From: Glomus cerebriforme
Taxonomy: Eukaryota > Glomeromycota > Glomeromycetes > Glomerales > Glomeraceae
Reading direction: 5' to 3'
DNA: 30,401 bases
Assembly (NCBI GenBank): GCA_003550305.1
Contig: QKYT01000028.1
Location: 318,264-348,664, forward strand
Shown: one piece after another, positions 9,821 to 19,771 of the stretch
How positions within the stretch are numbered: position 1 is the first letter of the stretch
Layout of the letters: the number at the start of each line of letters is the position of its first letter
The notes under the pieces: generated by a model
Databases searched by the model: none
Told to the model about the DNA's origin: nothing
Seen by the model: the letters and a program-made list of their open reading frames with translations, nothing else
Program-made: the position numbers and the translations under genes

Positions 9821-11093
9821 GAGGAACTCAACTCGCACTTATCGTCATTACCAAATAATAAAGCCACCTGCCCTTCCACGATAAAATATGAAACCCTTAA
9901 ACACCTCAACCCTTTCATGAAATAATTTTTATTAGATTTTTTCAATGCCATCAAGTCTACAAATACATTACCTCAGAATGGACAGAAGTACTTTTATTCT
10001 CTATTCCAAAACCCACAAGAGCAGAAAAAAAATTCTTTAGCTCAAGAACAAGAAATTATTGCCCAAACATATGGCGCCTCTTTTAACTCTTCCATTGAAG
10101 AGCAAAACCATCCCAATAAACGTGTTAAAAATCAAGATGACTCTTCTTCTTCTGATAACAATACTGAATGTAACATCAATAATACCAGATCTATGTGTTA
10201 CTGAAAACATGTAAAAAACTTTTCATTAAAATACTTACTTCCAGACTAAATAATATCCTGTCACATCACTCTATCCTTTAATTTAACAATAGAGCTGGAC
10301 TATAGGACAGTCTACCTTCAAACTAATCATATATATTAAACATATCATCGAAAATTATAATAGTAATTAACCTCTTTACAGATAGAGTTAATCATATTAT
10401 AATACACCAACATTTAAGAACCCTACCAAATATAACAGAGTATTGACCAAGGGAAGTGATTTTCCCTATCCTCTGGATAATATATTATGACCCCCTCTTT
10501 ACAATCATCAATGGACTATTGGATCAATTAACTGTTGACATCATGCATTCGTGATCATAAATGCAGGTATATAATTTAAAGGCATCTTTAACATTTTTTT
10601 TCAAAAATTTTTAACTTTTACAAAAAACAATACAATAAAAGATGTCCGCTCATGTTGGTAAGTTCTATAACTTATCTTCCTATACTAAAAGTTCAGTTTC
10701 TAACCATTTTTTCAATTCACTAGTTCTTGTCTCTTATTTACAAACAACTGATAACAAATCATATTGTGCTTTTCTCAAATTTAATCAAAATACTGTAATT
10801 TCTTCTTTAACTATGAGTTCTAGCTGGAAGGATTTTGATAAGAAACCACAAAAACAGGGAGTATGGAATCCCTCACTCAACCAAACACTTACCGCATTTC
10901 TGTAATCAGATACCTCAATGATACAACTTGGTTTGCCGATTCTAAAGAATCATTAGAATGATTATTTAATATCGCCAACTTCTTCTACAATTTTACCAAC
11001 ATCAAAGTCAATTTAGACAAATACAAAATCTTAACAAATGACAAATGCTTTCACAACTCATCCATCACATTGTCTATTATAGCTAAATCCTAA
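9821..11093 (+). mobile_element. Non-LTR (LINE-type) retrotransposon remnant, copy 2
   Basis: Starts abruptly within the RT domain (SLPNNKATCPSTIKYE, with the motif Gly changed to Cys) directly after the tail of copy 1. It then has KKLFIKILTSRLNN near 10212 and a segment around 10450-10545 ending ILWIIYYDPLF (motif B region). From about 10905 to 11093 it reads RYLNDTTWFADSKESLE and on to the thumb. Motif C reads LND where copy 1 has LDD, so a catalytic aspartate is gone. Two stretches have no counterpart in copy 1: about 10026-10200, which encodes a Ser/Asp/Asn-rich run, and about 10545-10855. In-frame stops are numerous. The copies are from the same family but clearly diverged. Confidence 0.75.
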
Positions 11094-11372
11094 AGTCATT
11101 GGACACCTGCCAAAAATTCTGTCAGCATCTGTCAGTTTGTCGGCTTGTCGGTGGGACATTGCATTGGAATAAACTTGTCAGCATAAATCTAGAAATGCAT
11201 TACTGCAAATGTAGTAGCATTATGCATACATACATAAAATAAATAAACAATAAACAATACTATAAACAATAACAGATTATCAGTTCATAATCAATCTCAA
11301 CAAATTTTTGCCATAAAAATAGTGGAGTTTTGCTTGTCTTTTTTTACTTTTATATAATTTTACATAATCACA

Positions 11373-12680
11373 ATGTCTTTAGAATTTAGATTAAATGCTT
11401 GTCCAATCTGTCTAATTTGTTTATTATGTAATAAAATTTATGGACAAAAATGCTCGTGTCCAGCCCAAGAAGTTATATGGAAGAAAAAGAAAGACAAGCG
11501 AGCTTATGTCATGGATTTTCATTGATAACCTTGCTCCAAGCTGCAGCAACAAAACAAAGATAAAAACTTCCTTTGCTGGTTTAAATCTAGTGCATCTTCA
11601 CATCTTGATATCTCACCTTTTCAAACTGTAGCAAACATGTGCAAAAAATGCATCAAGAAATATGAAAATGGCAAGTATGAAACATTTGTTTTTAACATAC
11701 TTATCTATAAAAAATATCTATTAATTTCTGTAAATTCTTATTACAACTTCAGAGCGTCTTAACACTCCAAACGTTACTCCTGTTATCGATACTAAGCATC
11801 TTAACATTTCAAATGTTACTTCTGTTATCGATACTGTGAATTTAACATTAAATGTACTGGATCATGAAAATAGCGAGGAAACTACTTCTAAAATAATTCA
11901 AGCTCCAAAAAATACTATCTCTAAAAAGCCTGAATTAAGTAGCTAAAAATTCGTTTATAATTGTTTTATATACATATTAGAAATCCTTAAACTAAATATA
12001 TGTATTTGGACGTTAGAATATATTTCTTTAGTTTGTTTTGATCAATTAAAAAGCCACATAAAAAACTTGATGGGGCAATTCCTTTACATCTTGATGAACT
12101 TGTTAGTTTTGGCCAGATTAAAGAAGAAATTTTAAAGAAAAAATTCCCAAAGGGATGGGAAAAAATTGAAATCGGATTGATTTGTTATCAAATATCATCT
12201 ACATCTAAGGCTGATCATTTCAATTTAAGATTAGATAATGCAATTGAAGCGTTTGTTTCAGAATGCAAAAAAAGAAGCAATGTTCAATTGTGTGTGTATT
12301 CTGAAAAAAAAGTCAAACAAAAAGAAATACATTATGGAAGCTCAGTTATGTTAAAAAATACAGAGGTATGATTTGTTTATTACATTTTAATTAATGATGA
12401 ATGAAAATGATTTAATATGTATCATAAATTAGAATAGATGCACATGATCCATTAATCATTGCAAAATGATTAATCTTGAAAATGTGATCTTCATATCCAA
12501 GGATGTCTAAAGGATGATATCAGGCGCCATCTTAAGTTAGATAATGAGATGGTCAATTTGTGGGCCCATGCAAACAGCAACTGGAACAAGAAGTGTCATT
12601 ACAACCACTGCAAAAAATGCTCGCAAATGTCTTCATCGAACCATTTATATAATATTTTTGAAAATAGGTACAGTACAGTT
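11373..12680 (+). pseudogene. Degenerate cysteine-rich multi-exon gene, family not recognised
   Basis: An ATG at 11373 opens a cysteine-rich reading (six Cys within residues 10-29, including CxxC pairs). It continues in the same frame past two consecutive stops (TGA TAA at 11523-11528) to MCKKCIKKYENG near 11670. A possible intron 11675-11752 (GTATGA...TTCAG) leads to 11755-11946, which contains two 14-residue repeats; the join is off by one base. A further open block at 12045-12365 (about 105 codons, GWEKIEIGLICYQIS and so on) ends at a GTATGA donor. Another block near 12434-12670 reads DDIRRHLKLDNEMVNLWAHA followed by WNKKCHYNHCKKC. The Cys/His spacing suggests zinc binding. Stops and frame mismatches argue for a pseudogene, although a first intron with GTTATA...AAG ends (about 11474-11540) would remove the double stop. 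I cannot name the family. Confidence 0.5.
11758..11841 (+). repeat. Two 42-bp tandem units coding for 14 residues each
   Basis: Units 11758-11799 and 11800-11841 both begin CTTAACA and share TTATCGATACT. They translate to LNTPNVTPVIDTKH and LNISNVTSVIDTVN, so the repeat is in phase with the presumed reading frame of the relic gene. Confidence 0.75.
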
Positions 12681-14040
12681 TCATTATGAAATTCAGTGTA
12701 TTTTTAATTATTGTTGATTAGTTCTTATTTAATATATATATTTTAATATAGTGATGAATTTATTTTATATATACAAAATTCCCGGAGTCAAGGAAGAGAC
12801 ATTTGACGCTGAAATAAATTTATATAATACCAATGAATTATATTTGGAGATAAATCTGTAAAGTGGGTTGTTTTTTTTTAGTTTGTAGTTTCAAGAAAAT
12901 GGTATATATACCTTTTTTGAATTCATCTGTTGATTTGTCAACAACAAAACATTTTGATTTTTTTTTATATATATCGATTATCTAAATACTGTATATTCTT
13001 TATATTTATCACACGCTTCGGCGAAAAAATTATTTCTTTGAGATAATCTTTTTAATATATAGTATTGTTTATTAAGAATAATATCTTTATTTGTGAATTA
13101 ATCCTTCTGGGGGGACAGAATTTTTTAAAACCTATTTGTCATAATTTCTTAATGTCATAATGCCGGCCAAAAGTCACGTGGGTAAAAAATTTGGGAATCT
13201 TGATTTATGTTTATCGCAAAGATAAACTACATACTTCCTTTCTCTTTCCCTTTCTTCTTTAAATTTTTTTAAAAGTTTTTATTTGCAGCATGTAGAAATA
13301 TTTTTATTTGAATATTTTTTTTAATAAACGCGTTTTTTTATTTTTAAAAACTTTACAGAAACATTTCAACACTTTGGAAACACTTTTACTAAACTAAGTA
13401 AAATTATTTGAAGATATGATTAAGCAAATGTATTATTAAAGACTAAGTAAAGTTGTTCAATAGGTAAGAAACTATTCATATATTAATTTTTATTAAGCTA
13501 GCCTAAATATTCATGAAGCTATACTCATTTTTATTATATTTTATGCAGGCACTTTGTAGCGTAATTTAAGACTTTGGTCAAACAAAACTAGCTTTTAATT
13601 GAATAAACAGTTCAATAGGTATAGAAATACTCAGATACATTAACTGTTAAGTAATGTGAATATTAATATTTTATGTGGATGAATAAAAATATTTTTATTT
13701 TTAAAAGTTTTCTTGAAAATTTTGTATTTGTTTATTAAAATTTAATAAAATATATATAAATCAATTTGAAATGTAAATATTAAATGAGTGTTGAAAATAT
13801 TGAAAATTTTCTTCTTTTTGTTATATATGAAATTAAAATATTTTGGAAGTTCTTTGCCTTTATTTTTTATCGTGAGATGAAAAATATTCTCTAAGTTACA
13901 CAAATTTGTGGCTGCTGTGCCACATAACTGCGAATTTTTAATACTCGGGGTATAGGTTTTTTTTTTATATTTATTGTCGCAAGATCTAGCTACGTGTACA
14001 TCCATTTTAATGGGAGCATATATTGAACCTATAGAAAATA
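12681..14040. other. AT-rich spacer without recognisable genes
   Basis: No protein-like run on either strand; an 87-codon minus-strand ORF at 13742-14005 has no recognisable features. A GTCACGTGGG sequence lies at 13173-13182 and is repeated at 16310-16319. TACTGTA-type heptamers occur at 12669 (reverse) and 12988. Confidence 0.45.
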
Positions 14041-14044
14041 GACT

Positions 14045-14250
14045 AAANACTAGCTAATCCCCCGCCTCGCCTAAAAAAGAAAAATAAAACTAGGCATGGC
14101 CATCTTGAAAGAAACCAAAAGAAAAAAGGAATAGAAAAATAATTAAGAGAAAACAAAGAAATAAAATCTATAATAATATTTGATTGAGAAAAATCGTATA
14201 AATTTCTATGGTGTCCAAGAGCCTGAATGCAGGAAATTCGACGTGACCCA
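14045..14250 (-). repeat. Left arm of an inverted repeat pair (element end)
   Basis: Read on the minus strand this arm runs from CAGGCTCTTGGACA through a T-rich tract to TTTTTTAGGCGAGGCGGGGGATTAG. It aligns by eye with 15885-16068 on the plus strand, which ends TTTTTAGGCGAGGC, a short insertion, then GGGGGATTAA. Both arms point outwards. An ambiguous base (N) sits at 14048. The arms could be long terminal inverted repeats of a roughly 2-kb DNA element, or the 3' ends of two copies of one retroelement in opposite orientation. Confidence 0.65.
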
Positions 14251-14290
14251 CCGGGATCCCCGGTAGGGGTAGTAAATCGCATCATCACGT

Positions 14291-15061
14291 GATTAATTCG
14301 ACGAAGTGGAATTTTTTAATATTTTACATGAAGTTTTTGTAAAACGTTTTTATGAAAATAAATTTGGAAATCTTATGAAAAAAAAATAATTCATTATCTC
14401 TTTCTCAATCTCAGTTAAAAAGAGAGCAATTCATCTATTCAAAGAAAATATTAAAATGATAATAAATTATAATTAATTCATGATTATTAACTCATAAAAA
14501 CAACTTAGACGCAAGATTTAGATTTCAAATCATATCTTTTTCAATGATTTAAAAAATTTTAATATCACATTATGTTCAATATTAATTTTTAGTTAAATAA
14601 CATGAAATTTAATCATGATTACACCAAATGAATTTAAATATTTCTTTGCAGAAACCTGTGATTTGTTACTACCTAAAAAAACGGCCTTTTTTTTGTAAAT
14701 AAATAAATATATATATCGTTTACAAAAAATCTTCATATAAAAAGAAATGCTACGTACATTTATCTTTTAGATTTAGTTGTAGTACTGTAGGTAGGCAGGT
14801 TTTATTAACTGAAAATATGAATATCATGAATTCTGGATTCAATGAGAATAATAAATTAAAGTAAATATAATGGAGCATAAAACTATATTTAATATAGTGA
14901 AGCATAAGTTGTGGTACATAAAATATCTTGTGGAGCAAGAACCACGGTACACTTTACTTAAATAAATAAAAATAAATATTGTAAAATAAAAAAAATAAAT
15001 AATGTAAATCAAATCTTTAATTTATTACACTCCCATTAATTTATATAAAAAAATTTATTAT
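14291..15061. other. AT-rich interior of the inverted-repeat region
   Basis: No coding run is supported. A CACGTG lies at 14286-14291 at its left edge. Nothing else stands out. Confidence 0.4.
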
Positions 15062-15351
15062 TTTTGTTCAATTGGTTGTTGTTGTCAGTAGAGGTGCAGA
15101 AATTTGATAATGATGAGGTCTCACATGGTCGTAGATGTCCAGCTGAACCTAAACCACCAATGCGAAGAAAAATTATGCCTCAAGAACATGAAGATCAATT
15201 TGAATGGTTTATGAGCAGTAAGGAAAATGTGAATTTGAGTTCTTATAAAGTTGATGCAAAAATTGGATTGCCATTAAAATACCTTAGTGATCAGAAAGAA
15301 GCTCTACAAAATTGCAATCGATTGCAACGATCATATTTATCTTTGTCCTAA
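15062..15351 (+). pseudogene. Gene fragment inside the inverted-repeat region
   Basis: About 85 codons of protein-like sequence, higher in GC than its flanks, with stretches such as RRCPAEPKPPMRRKIMPQEH and YKVDAKIGLPLKYLSDQKEA. It then changes to unrelated residues and stops at TAA 15349-15351. The abrupt change suggests truncation of a longer ORF. It may belong to the element bounded by the inverted repeats. The 'GLPLKYLxDxKEAL' style reminds me of a repeated Rhizophagus protein family, but I cannot name it with confidence. Confidence 0.4.
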
Positions 15352-15352
15352 A

Positions 15353-15884
15353 ACAAGATCTCACCGCAGCAATTATTCATCATAAATTAACTCTATCTCA
15401 TTCTCTTTAACACTAATGATAAAGTTATCGCAGAATTCTATTGACAACGCTATCAGTTTGGTTCCTTTATTTAATATTGACAATTCAAGTTATGATCTTT
15501 ACGAACAGATTTAAACATCAACATGTCCCGTCCTTATTATCATTATTATTTAAATCCTGTTACAAATCACACAAACTCCGAATAGCATGTTTCCTGGATT
15601 TAATCCGCCATTTATCATCGGATATCAAGCTCTCACATGGGCAAACATTGTGACTTATTCAAAAATTGGGAATTATCCTTAAACATTACAGACAAGAAAA
15701 AAAATAATTTTTCACCAACAAAAAATTGACTAACGTTCCAAATGCAAACGTGACGCTCTAAACGCCCACGACTCTCCATCTTCGGCTCATCATCCTAATT
15801 AACCACATGACTCATTACCAGGCTTCAGCCCAAACAATTTATTTCCTCCCAACCTTTGGCTTTTATGAATTTTTTACATTCGGG
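15353..15884. other. Non-coding part of the element, richer in C than its flanks
   Basis: No intact ORF; a 70-codon run at 15441-15653 has no recognisable domain. Base composition is visibly less AT-rich than neighbouring spacers, with a pyrimidine bias on the plus strand, and it continues without a break into the right inverted-repeat arm. It is probably the body or 3' part of a transposable element. Confidence 0.35.
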
Positions 15885-16068
15885 TTCTTAGACATTACAT
15901 TGAAATATTTATGATTTTTCTTTACTATGGATTTTGATTTAGATTTTATTTCTCTATTTTCTTTTCAATTTTTTTCTTCTCCTTTTTCTTTTGATTCTTC
16001 GCAAGGTGGCTGTGTCTAATCTTGTTTAACGTTTTTAGGCGAGGCATCTCCTCCGGGGGATTAATTAA
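15885..16068 (+). repeat. Right arm of the inverted repeat pair (element end)
   Basis: Begins CGGGTTCTTAGACATTACA, passes through GATTTTATTTCTCTATTTTC and CCTTTTTCTTTTGATTCTT, and ends TTTTTAGGCGAGGC ... GGGGGATTAATTAA. It matches the minus strand of 14045-14250 over nearly its full length with scattered differences. Confidence 0.65.
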
Positions 16069-16559
16069 TGTTTTTCTAGGTACTTTTTATGTTTCCACAA
16101 TTAGACCTACATGTAATTTGATCTTCAATAAAAATAAAAAAAAAACAAAAATAAAAATTTTAACTTCAATTACAGTATCTTCAAGATTATAAAATTATGC
16201 AAAGATATCATAAATAAACAAAATTTCAGAAATTTCTCTCCTTTTATTAAAATATTATCTAATATAAATTTATATATTAGTGATTAATATTACCTAGCTG
16301 ATGTGAAACGTCACGTGGGGACATTCATCACGAAATAATCAAAAAAAATAATGACGAAACATTTTAATTAAGAATGTTAAGAAAATTTATTTTGTATTTT
16401 TGTATGAAAATGTATTTTACTAACAGGAAATAATAATGTATAATTACATAATATTTTAATTTTTTTTTAAAAAACAATAAAATAAATAAAAAATTCGTAA
16501 TTCTTAGCTATACATGATGGTTGAAATTCCAGTATTAACAATGATAATTCTTATTCAAT
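16069..16559. other. AT-rich spacer
   Basis: Homopolymer-rich, no coding run. It contains the second GTCACGTGGG (16310-16319). It ends at the beginning of the HSP70-like relic. Confidence 0.4.
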
Positions 16560-17050
16560 GAAACACTTTCATGATCATTGATTGCGAAGGTGGCATAATA
16601 GATCTAACAACATGCAAATTATTAATCACTGAACGAACAGAAGACTTTTGTGAGAGACATGTATCAATAAATAATTTATCGAACTACTTACGTGGAGACG
16701 CCGTAAATTTATTAAGAGAAAATCATTGCGGTCAATTGTAATATATAGTTCGAGAATTTTGTCAATATCAGATATGTCAAGTTACCATTTACTGCAAATT
16801 TTAGATGAAGGTGTTGCTCAGAATACTGTATGTCATAGTTCAGAGAAGGATTACAGAAAAATAAGGATGAATGACTGAGCTTGATTTTAACGATTAAAAT
16901 CCGTGTTTGATTCTATTGTTGATGATATAATTATCGCTATGATTCTGATTCAACTAAATAACTCTTCAAGAAAATATTCAGTAATATTCTTGGAGTTTCG
17001 GCCAAATAAAATATCAGCGAATAAGAATCAAGAAAGAAGTTAGTCAATTG
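16560..17050 (+). pseudogene. HSP70-like (HSPA12-type) ATPase pseudogene fragment
   Basis: Starting at 16571 the frame reads MIIDCEGGIIDLTTCKL, the phosphate-2 motif of the HSP70/actin ATPase fold (usually DCGGGTxDLT; one Gly is changed to Glu here). It goes on to NLLRENHCGQL, a stop (TAA 16739-16741), and REFCQYQ. After a gap and frame change, about 16890-17044 reads LKSVFDSIVDDIIIAMILIQ then NNSSRKYSVIFLEF. That matches the family segment preceding the adenosine motif, whose GGFSxS is lost to a frameshift. HSP70-like proteins of this class are expanded in Rhizophagus. The N-terminal phosphate-1 motif and the C-terminus are missing, so this is a dead internal fragment. Confidence 0.7.
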
Positions 17051-17480
17051 ATGGAAAATACTTATATTCGATAATATAATATATAGTAACTTATAAATTG
17101 TATGAATTTTTCTCAAAATTTTAAAATTTAATAATAAAAATTTTGTTTACTATTCTTCCTAATAATAAAATATCAATGAATTTTTTGTATCCCTACGGCC
17201 CTACCTCCCATACCTTTTTAACAATGAATAATCAAAAAATTTTGTATCACGTCTTTTACTCCTCCATATTGTTTAGAATTCATTAAATTCGAAACTAAGC
17301 CACAATGAGCTTGATTTTACCCATGGAATGGGCTTTTTGATTAAAAATTTCCATAACTGTGCAAAGAAATATTAGCATAGCCCATTTGATCGATTATCAA
17401 GAGGCTGTGATCAATTTGCTTTGCCTATTTTTAAGCCAGGTAAATTAACTACGCATTGATTACGCGAATTTTTGAACATG
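17051..17480 (+). promoter_or_regulatory. Upstream region of the S41 peptidase gene, partly duplicated at 24.6 kb
   Basis: No coding run. From about 17300 onward (AAGCCACAATGAGCTT ...) it matches 24581-24830 by eye, including GGCTGTGATCAATTTGCTTT, TTACGCGAAT and TTTAAACGGAGTTT. The shared stretch covers the whole presumed promoter. Confidence 0.5.
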
Positions 17481-17493
17481 TACTGTATAAATA
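17481..17493 (+). promoter_or_regulatory. TACTGTA heptamer overlapping a TATA box
   Basis: TACTGTATAAATA: the TATAAATA at 17486-17493 lies 60-67 bp upstream of the ATG at 17553 and is the best core-promoter candidate of the gene. The heptamer TACTGTA overlaps it and recurs upstream of other genes in the window. In the decayed copy the site reads TACTGTATATATT (24774-24786). Confidence 0.5.
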
Positions 17494-17552
17494 TACATTA
17501 TTTAAACGGAGTTTTTGAAATTTTTTTTCCTCTAAAAAAAAATGAAAAAAAA

Positions 17553-19771
17553 ATGAAAATAATTTTTTACATTTTAATTTTCGCGTTAATCACATTTTTC
17601 GTGATTCCGTGTAACGCAAATGATGATGATGATGCGTGCGCGAGATTGAAAAATGATTTTAAACGAGCTAAAGACCCGAATAAATTTAGTTCAAAATATT
17701 CTGATGTAAAAGAATGTTTTGAATCATTTCCATATGACAAAAAATTGGCCGAAGATGTAATTATTTTATAACCATTTCATTTAAATATAATTATCTCGCA
17801 CATTAATAATAATATATTTATTTTTTTTTCGCAGACAATCGAAACATTAAAGAAAACACTTCAAGGATTTTATGTATTTTTATCAGAAGCTAGAGAAGAA
17901 CCCAAACAGGGATTTTCATTTGAAGCTATTGACATAATAAAGGAACTCGATTCATTATTATTAAATAATTATAAAACAGATTATCAATTCATGGTAAATA
18001 AAATATCATTGTTTTAAAAAAAAATAGTAATTTTTAATAATAAAATCTTTCAAATTATTAGACGGATTTAACTAATCTAATAGAAAGACTAAGAGACGCT
18101 CATTTAGGTTTTAGTTCGAACTGTTATAGTCATTTTATTTATAACCAACAACTTGCATTATATTCTGTAATAAATAATGATAAACAAATAATTAAAATAT
18201 TTGACGACAAGTTAGATAGCAGTACAATCGATTGTGAGGTGACACAAATAGATGGAAGATCTCCAATTGAAGTGATTAAAGAATTTGGAGATACGTTACG
18301 TATTTCAAGAGATTCAGGAGTAAGATTTAATATAGCATTATCAGGATTAAAATTTGATGATAGTGGAAAATTATTAAGATTATCAGATCTTCCTAGTTTC
18401 GGACTTAGGAATCAACTTCCCGAGAAATCATCGATTGAATATTCCATTAAATGTGCTAATGATACTTCAAAGAAATTTACACGAGAATGGAATATTTTAT
18501 CACCATTTTATAATGCTTTTAATACATCAAAAGATTATTGGAATACATTTTGTATATCAAATGAAAATATTACTGCAACAAAACCAATTATTTATAAAGA
18601 AACGCCAAAAATTTATAATTTGAGTGAAAGTGAAATGATTCATAATTCATTATCTACAAAATTTTTTATATTAAATGATAATAAGACGGGAGTTGTGGTT
18701 GTTCAAAACGTAGGACTTTCGGATGATGATACTATTGATCAAATGTTTGAAATAGTAAATGGATTCGATTTATTAGAAAATAGAGGTGTAAAAAAAGTAA
18801 GTATTTTATCACAATAGAATTATTTGTTTTTTTTTTTTAAAAAAAACATCTTTAACACTTTTTCATTTTTCATATATCAATAGCTCGTGTTTGATTTTAA
18901 TTGGAATTTAGGAGGATCTATAGAATTAGGATTTTTTATCGTCTATTTATTATTTCCAGAATTTAGACCATCATTTGACAATGACATGGTTGTTACAAAG
19001 TTATCGCGTGAAGCATTCTTTCAAGCGACATCAAATTCTATATATGACCATTTGGTTGGTATGTCAAGTACTCCTCTATCATCAAACTCGAGTAGCAGCG
19101 AAAATATTATAAGATGGGCTGCAGAAACAGCATATAAAGTAATCAGCATAACTTCGATTTTCGATATTTTTTCTTACAGAAATCCAATAACAAATGAACA
19201 TTTTCACACCGTTGAAGAATTTATTGGTAATAATACATATATAAGAGGTGGAATTCCTACTCAATTTACATCAAAATTTGTTAATAGATATTCAGAAAGG
19301 ATTGATAAAATGATAGAATTATTATCTGGAAAGTTTTTTAAGAAATACAAATGGAAGAACGAAGATATGATTATATTAACAAATGGAATATGCGGTTCGA
19401 CATGTTCTACAATTACTCAACGTATGTCAGAAATGTATAATGTTAGTACAGTTGCAGTTGGTGGTTATACGGATACACCATTATCGTTTGCATCATTTCC
19501 TGGAGGTGAAGTTGCTAACTTTGACGATTTAATGAGTGAATTAAATAGTACTGGATTATTACAGAATGAAGCATTATCAGATTTAATTCCTCCTTTGTTT
19601 AGGAATCGAGTTACTTTTACTTTAACTATCAAAGAAGGTTATGATGTTTTTAGTCAAGGTGTATTAGAATTTGAATATAATCCCGCTAAATATAGAGTAT
19701 ATTATGATGAATCAAGTGCGAGAGATCCTAGTATATTGTGGTTAAAAGTTGCTAAAGAACTTTTAACATGA
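17553..19771 (+). CDS. Secreted S41-type serine peptidase, four exons (661 aa)
   Basis: Exons 17553-17756, 17835-17993, 18062-18796 and 18884-19771; introns of 78, 68 and 87 bp, all phase 0 with GT-AG ends. The start at 17553 gives a clear signal peptide (MKIIFYILIFALITFFVIPC), so export is likely; an in-frame ATG at 17472 would bury it. Residues about 122-140 carry LIERLRDAHLGF, the conserved His motif (H135). Exon 4 opens with VFDFNWNLGG, the usual D-xxxN-x-GG strand. LTNGICGSTCS places the candidate nucleophile at S538. There is no Lys at the position expected for CtpA-type Ser-Lys dyads, so a CPAF-like His/Ser pair is inferred. Substrate unknown. A four-codon upstream ORF (17542-17556) overlaps the start codon. 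A broken copy of the 5' end lies at 24.6-25.2 kb. Confidence 0.85.

Noticed and set aside
9766..9954. 62-codon minus-strand ORF across the RT copy junction
   Set aside because: It is antisense to recognisable RT motifs and to the junction itself.
11440..11631. 63-codon plus-strand ORF
   Set aside because: Another frame carries the cysteine-rich relic over the same bases and continues into MCKKCIKKYENG; this frame has no features.
13742..14005. 87-codon minus-strand ORF
   Set aside because: Lys- and Phe-rich translation of AT-rich DNA; no domain, and no promoter or neighbour support.
14043..14288. 81-codon minus-strand ORF ending in a Phe/Arg/Gly run
   Set aside because: It coincides with the inverted-repeat arm; the counterpart arm at 15.9-16.07 kb does not keep the frame.
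17472..17552. Upstream in-frame ATGs as the peptidase start
   Set aside because: They would put about 27 residues before the signal peptide, and the TATA box at 17486-17493 would lie inside the coding region.
18435..18623. 62-codon ORF within peptidase exon 3
   Set aside because: Out-of-frame shadow of a well-supported exon.
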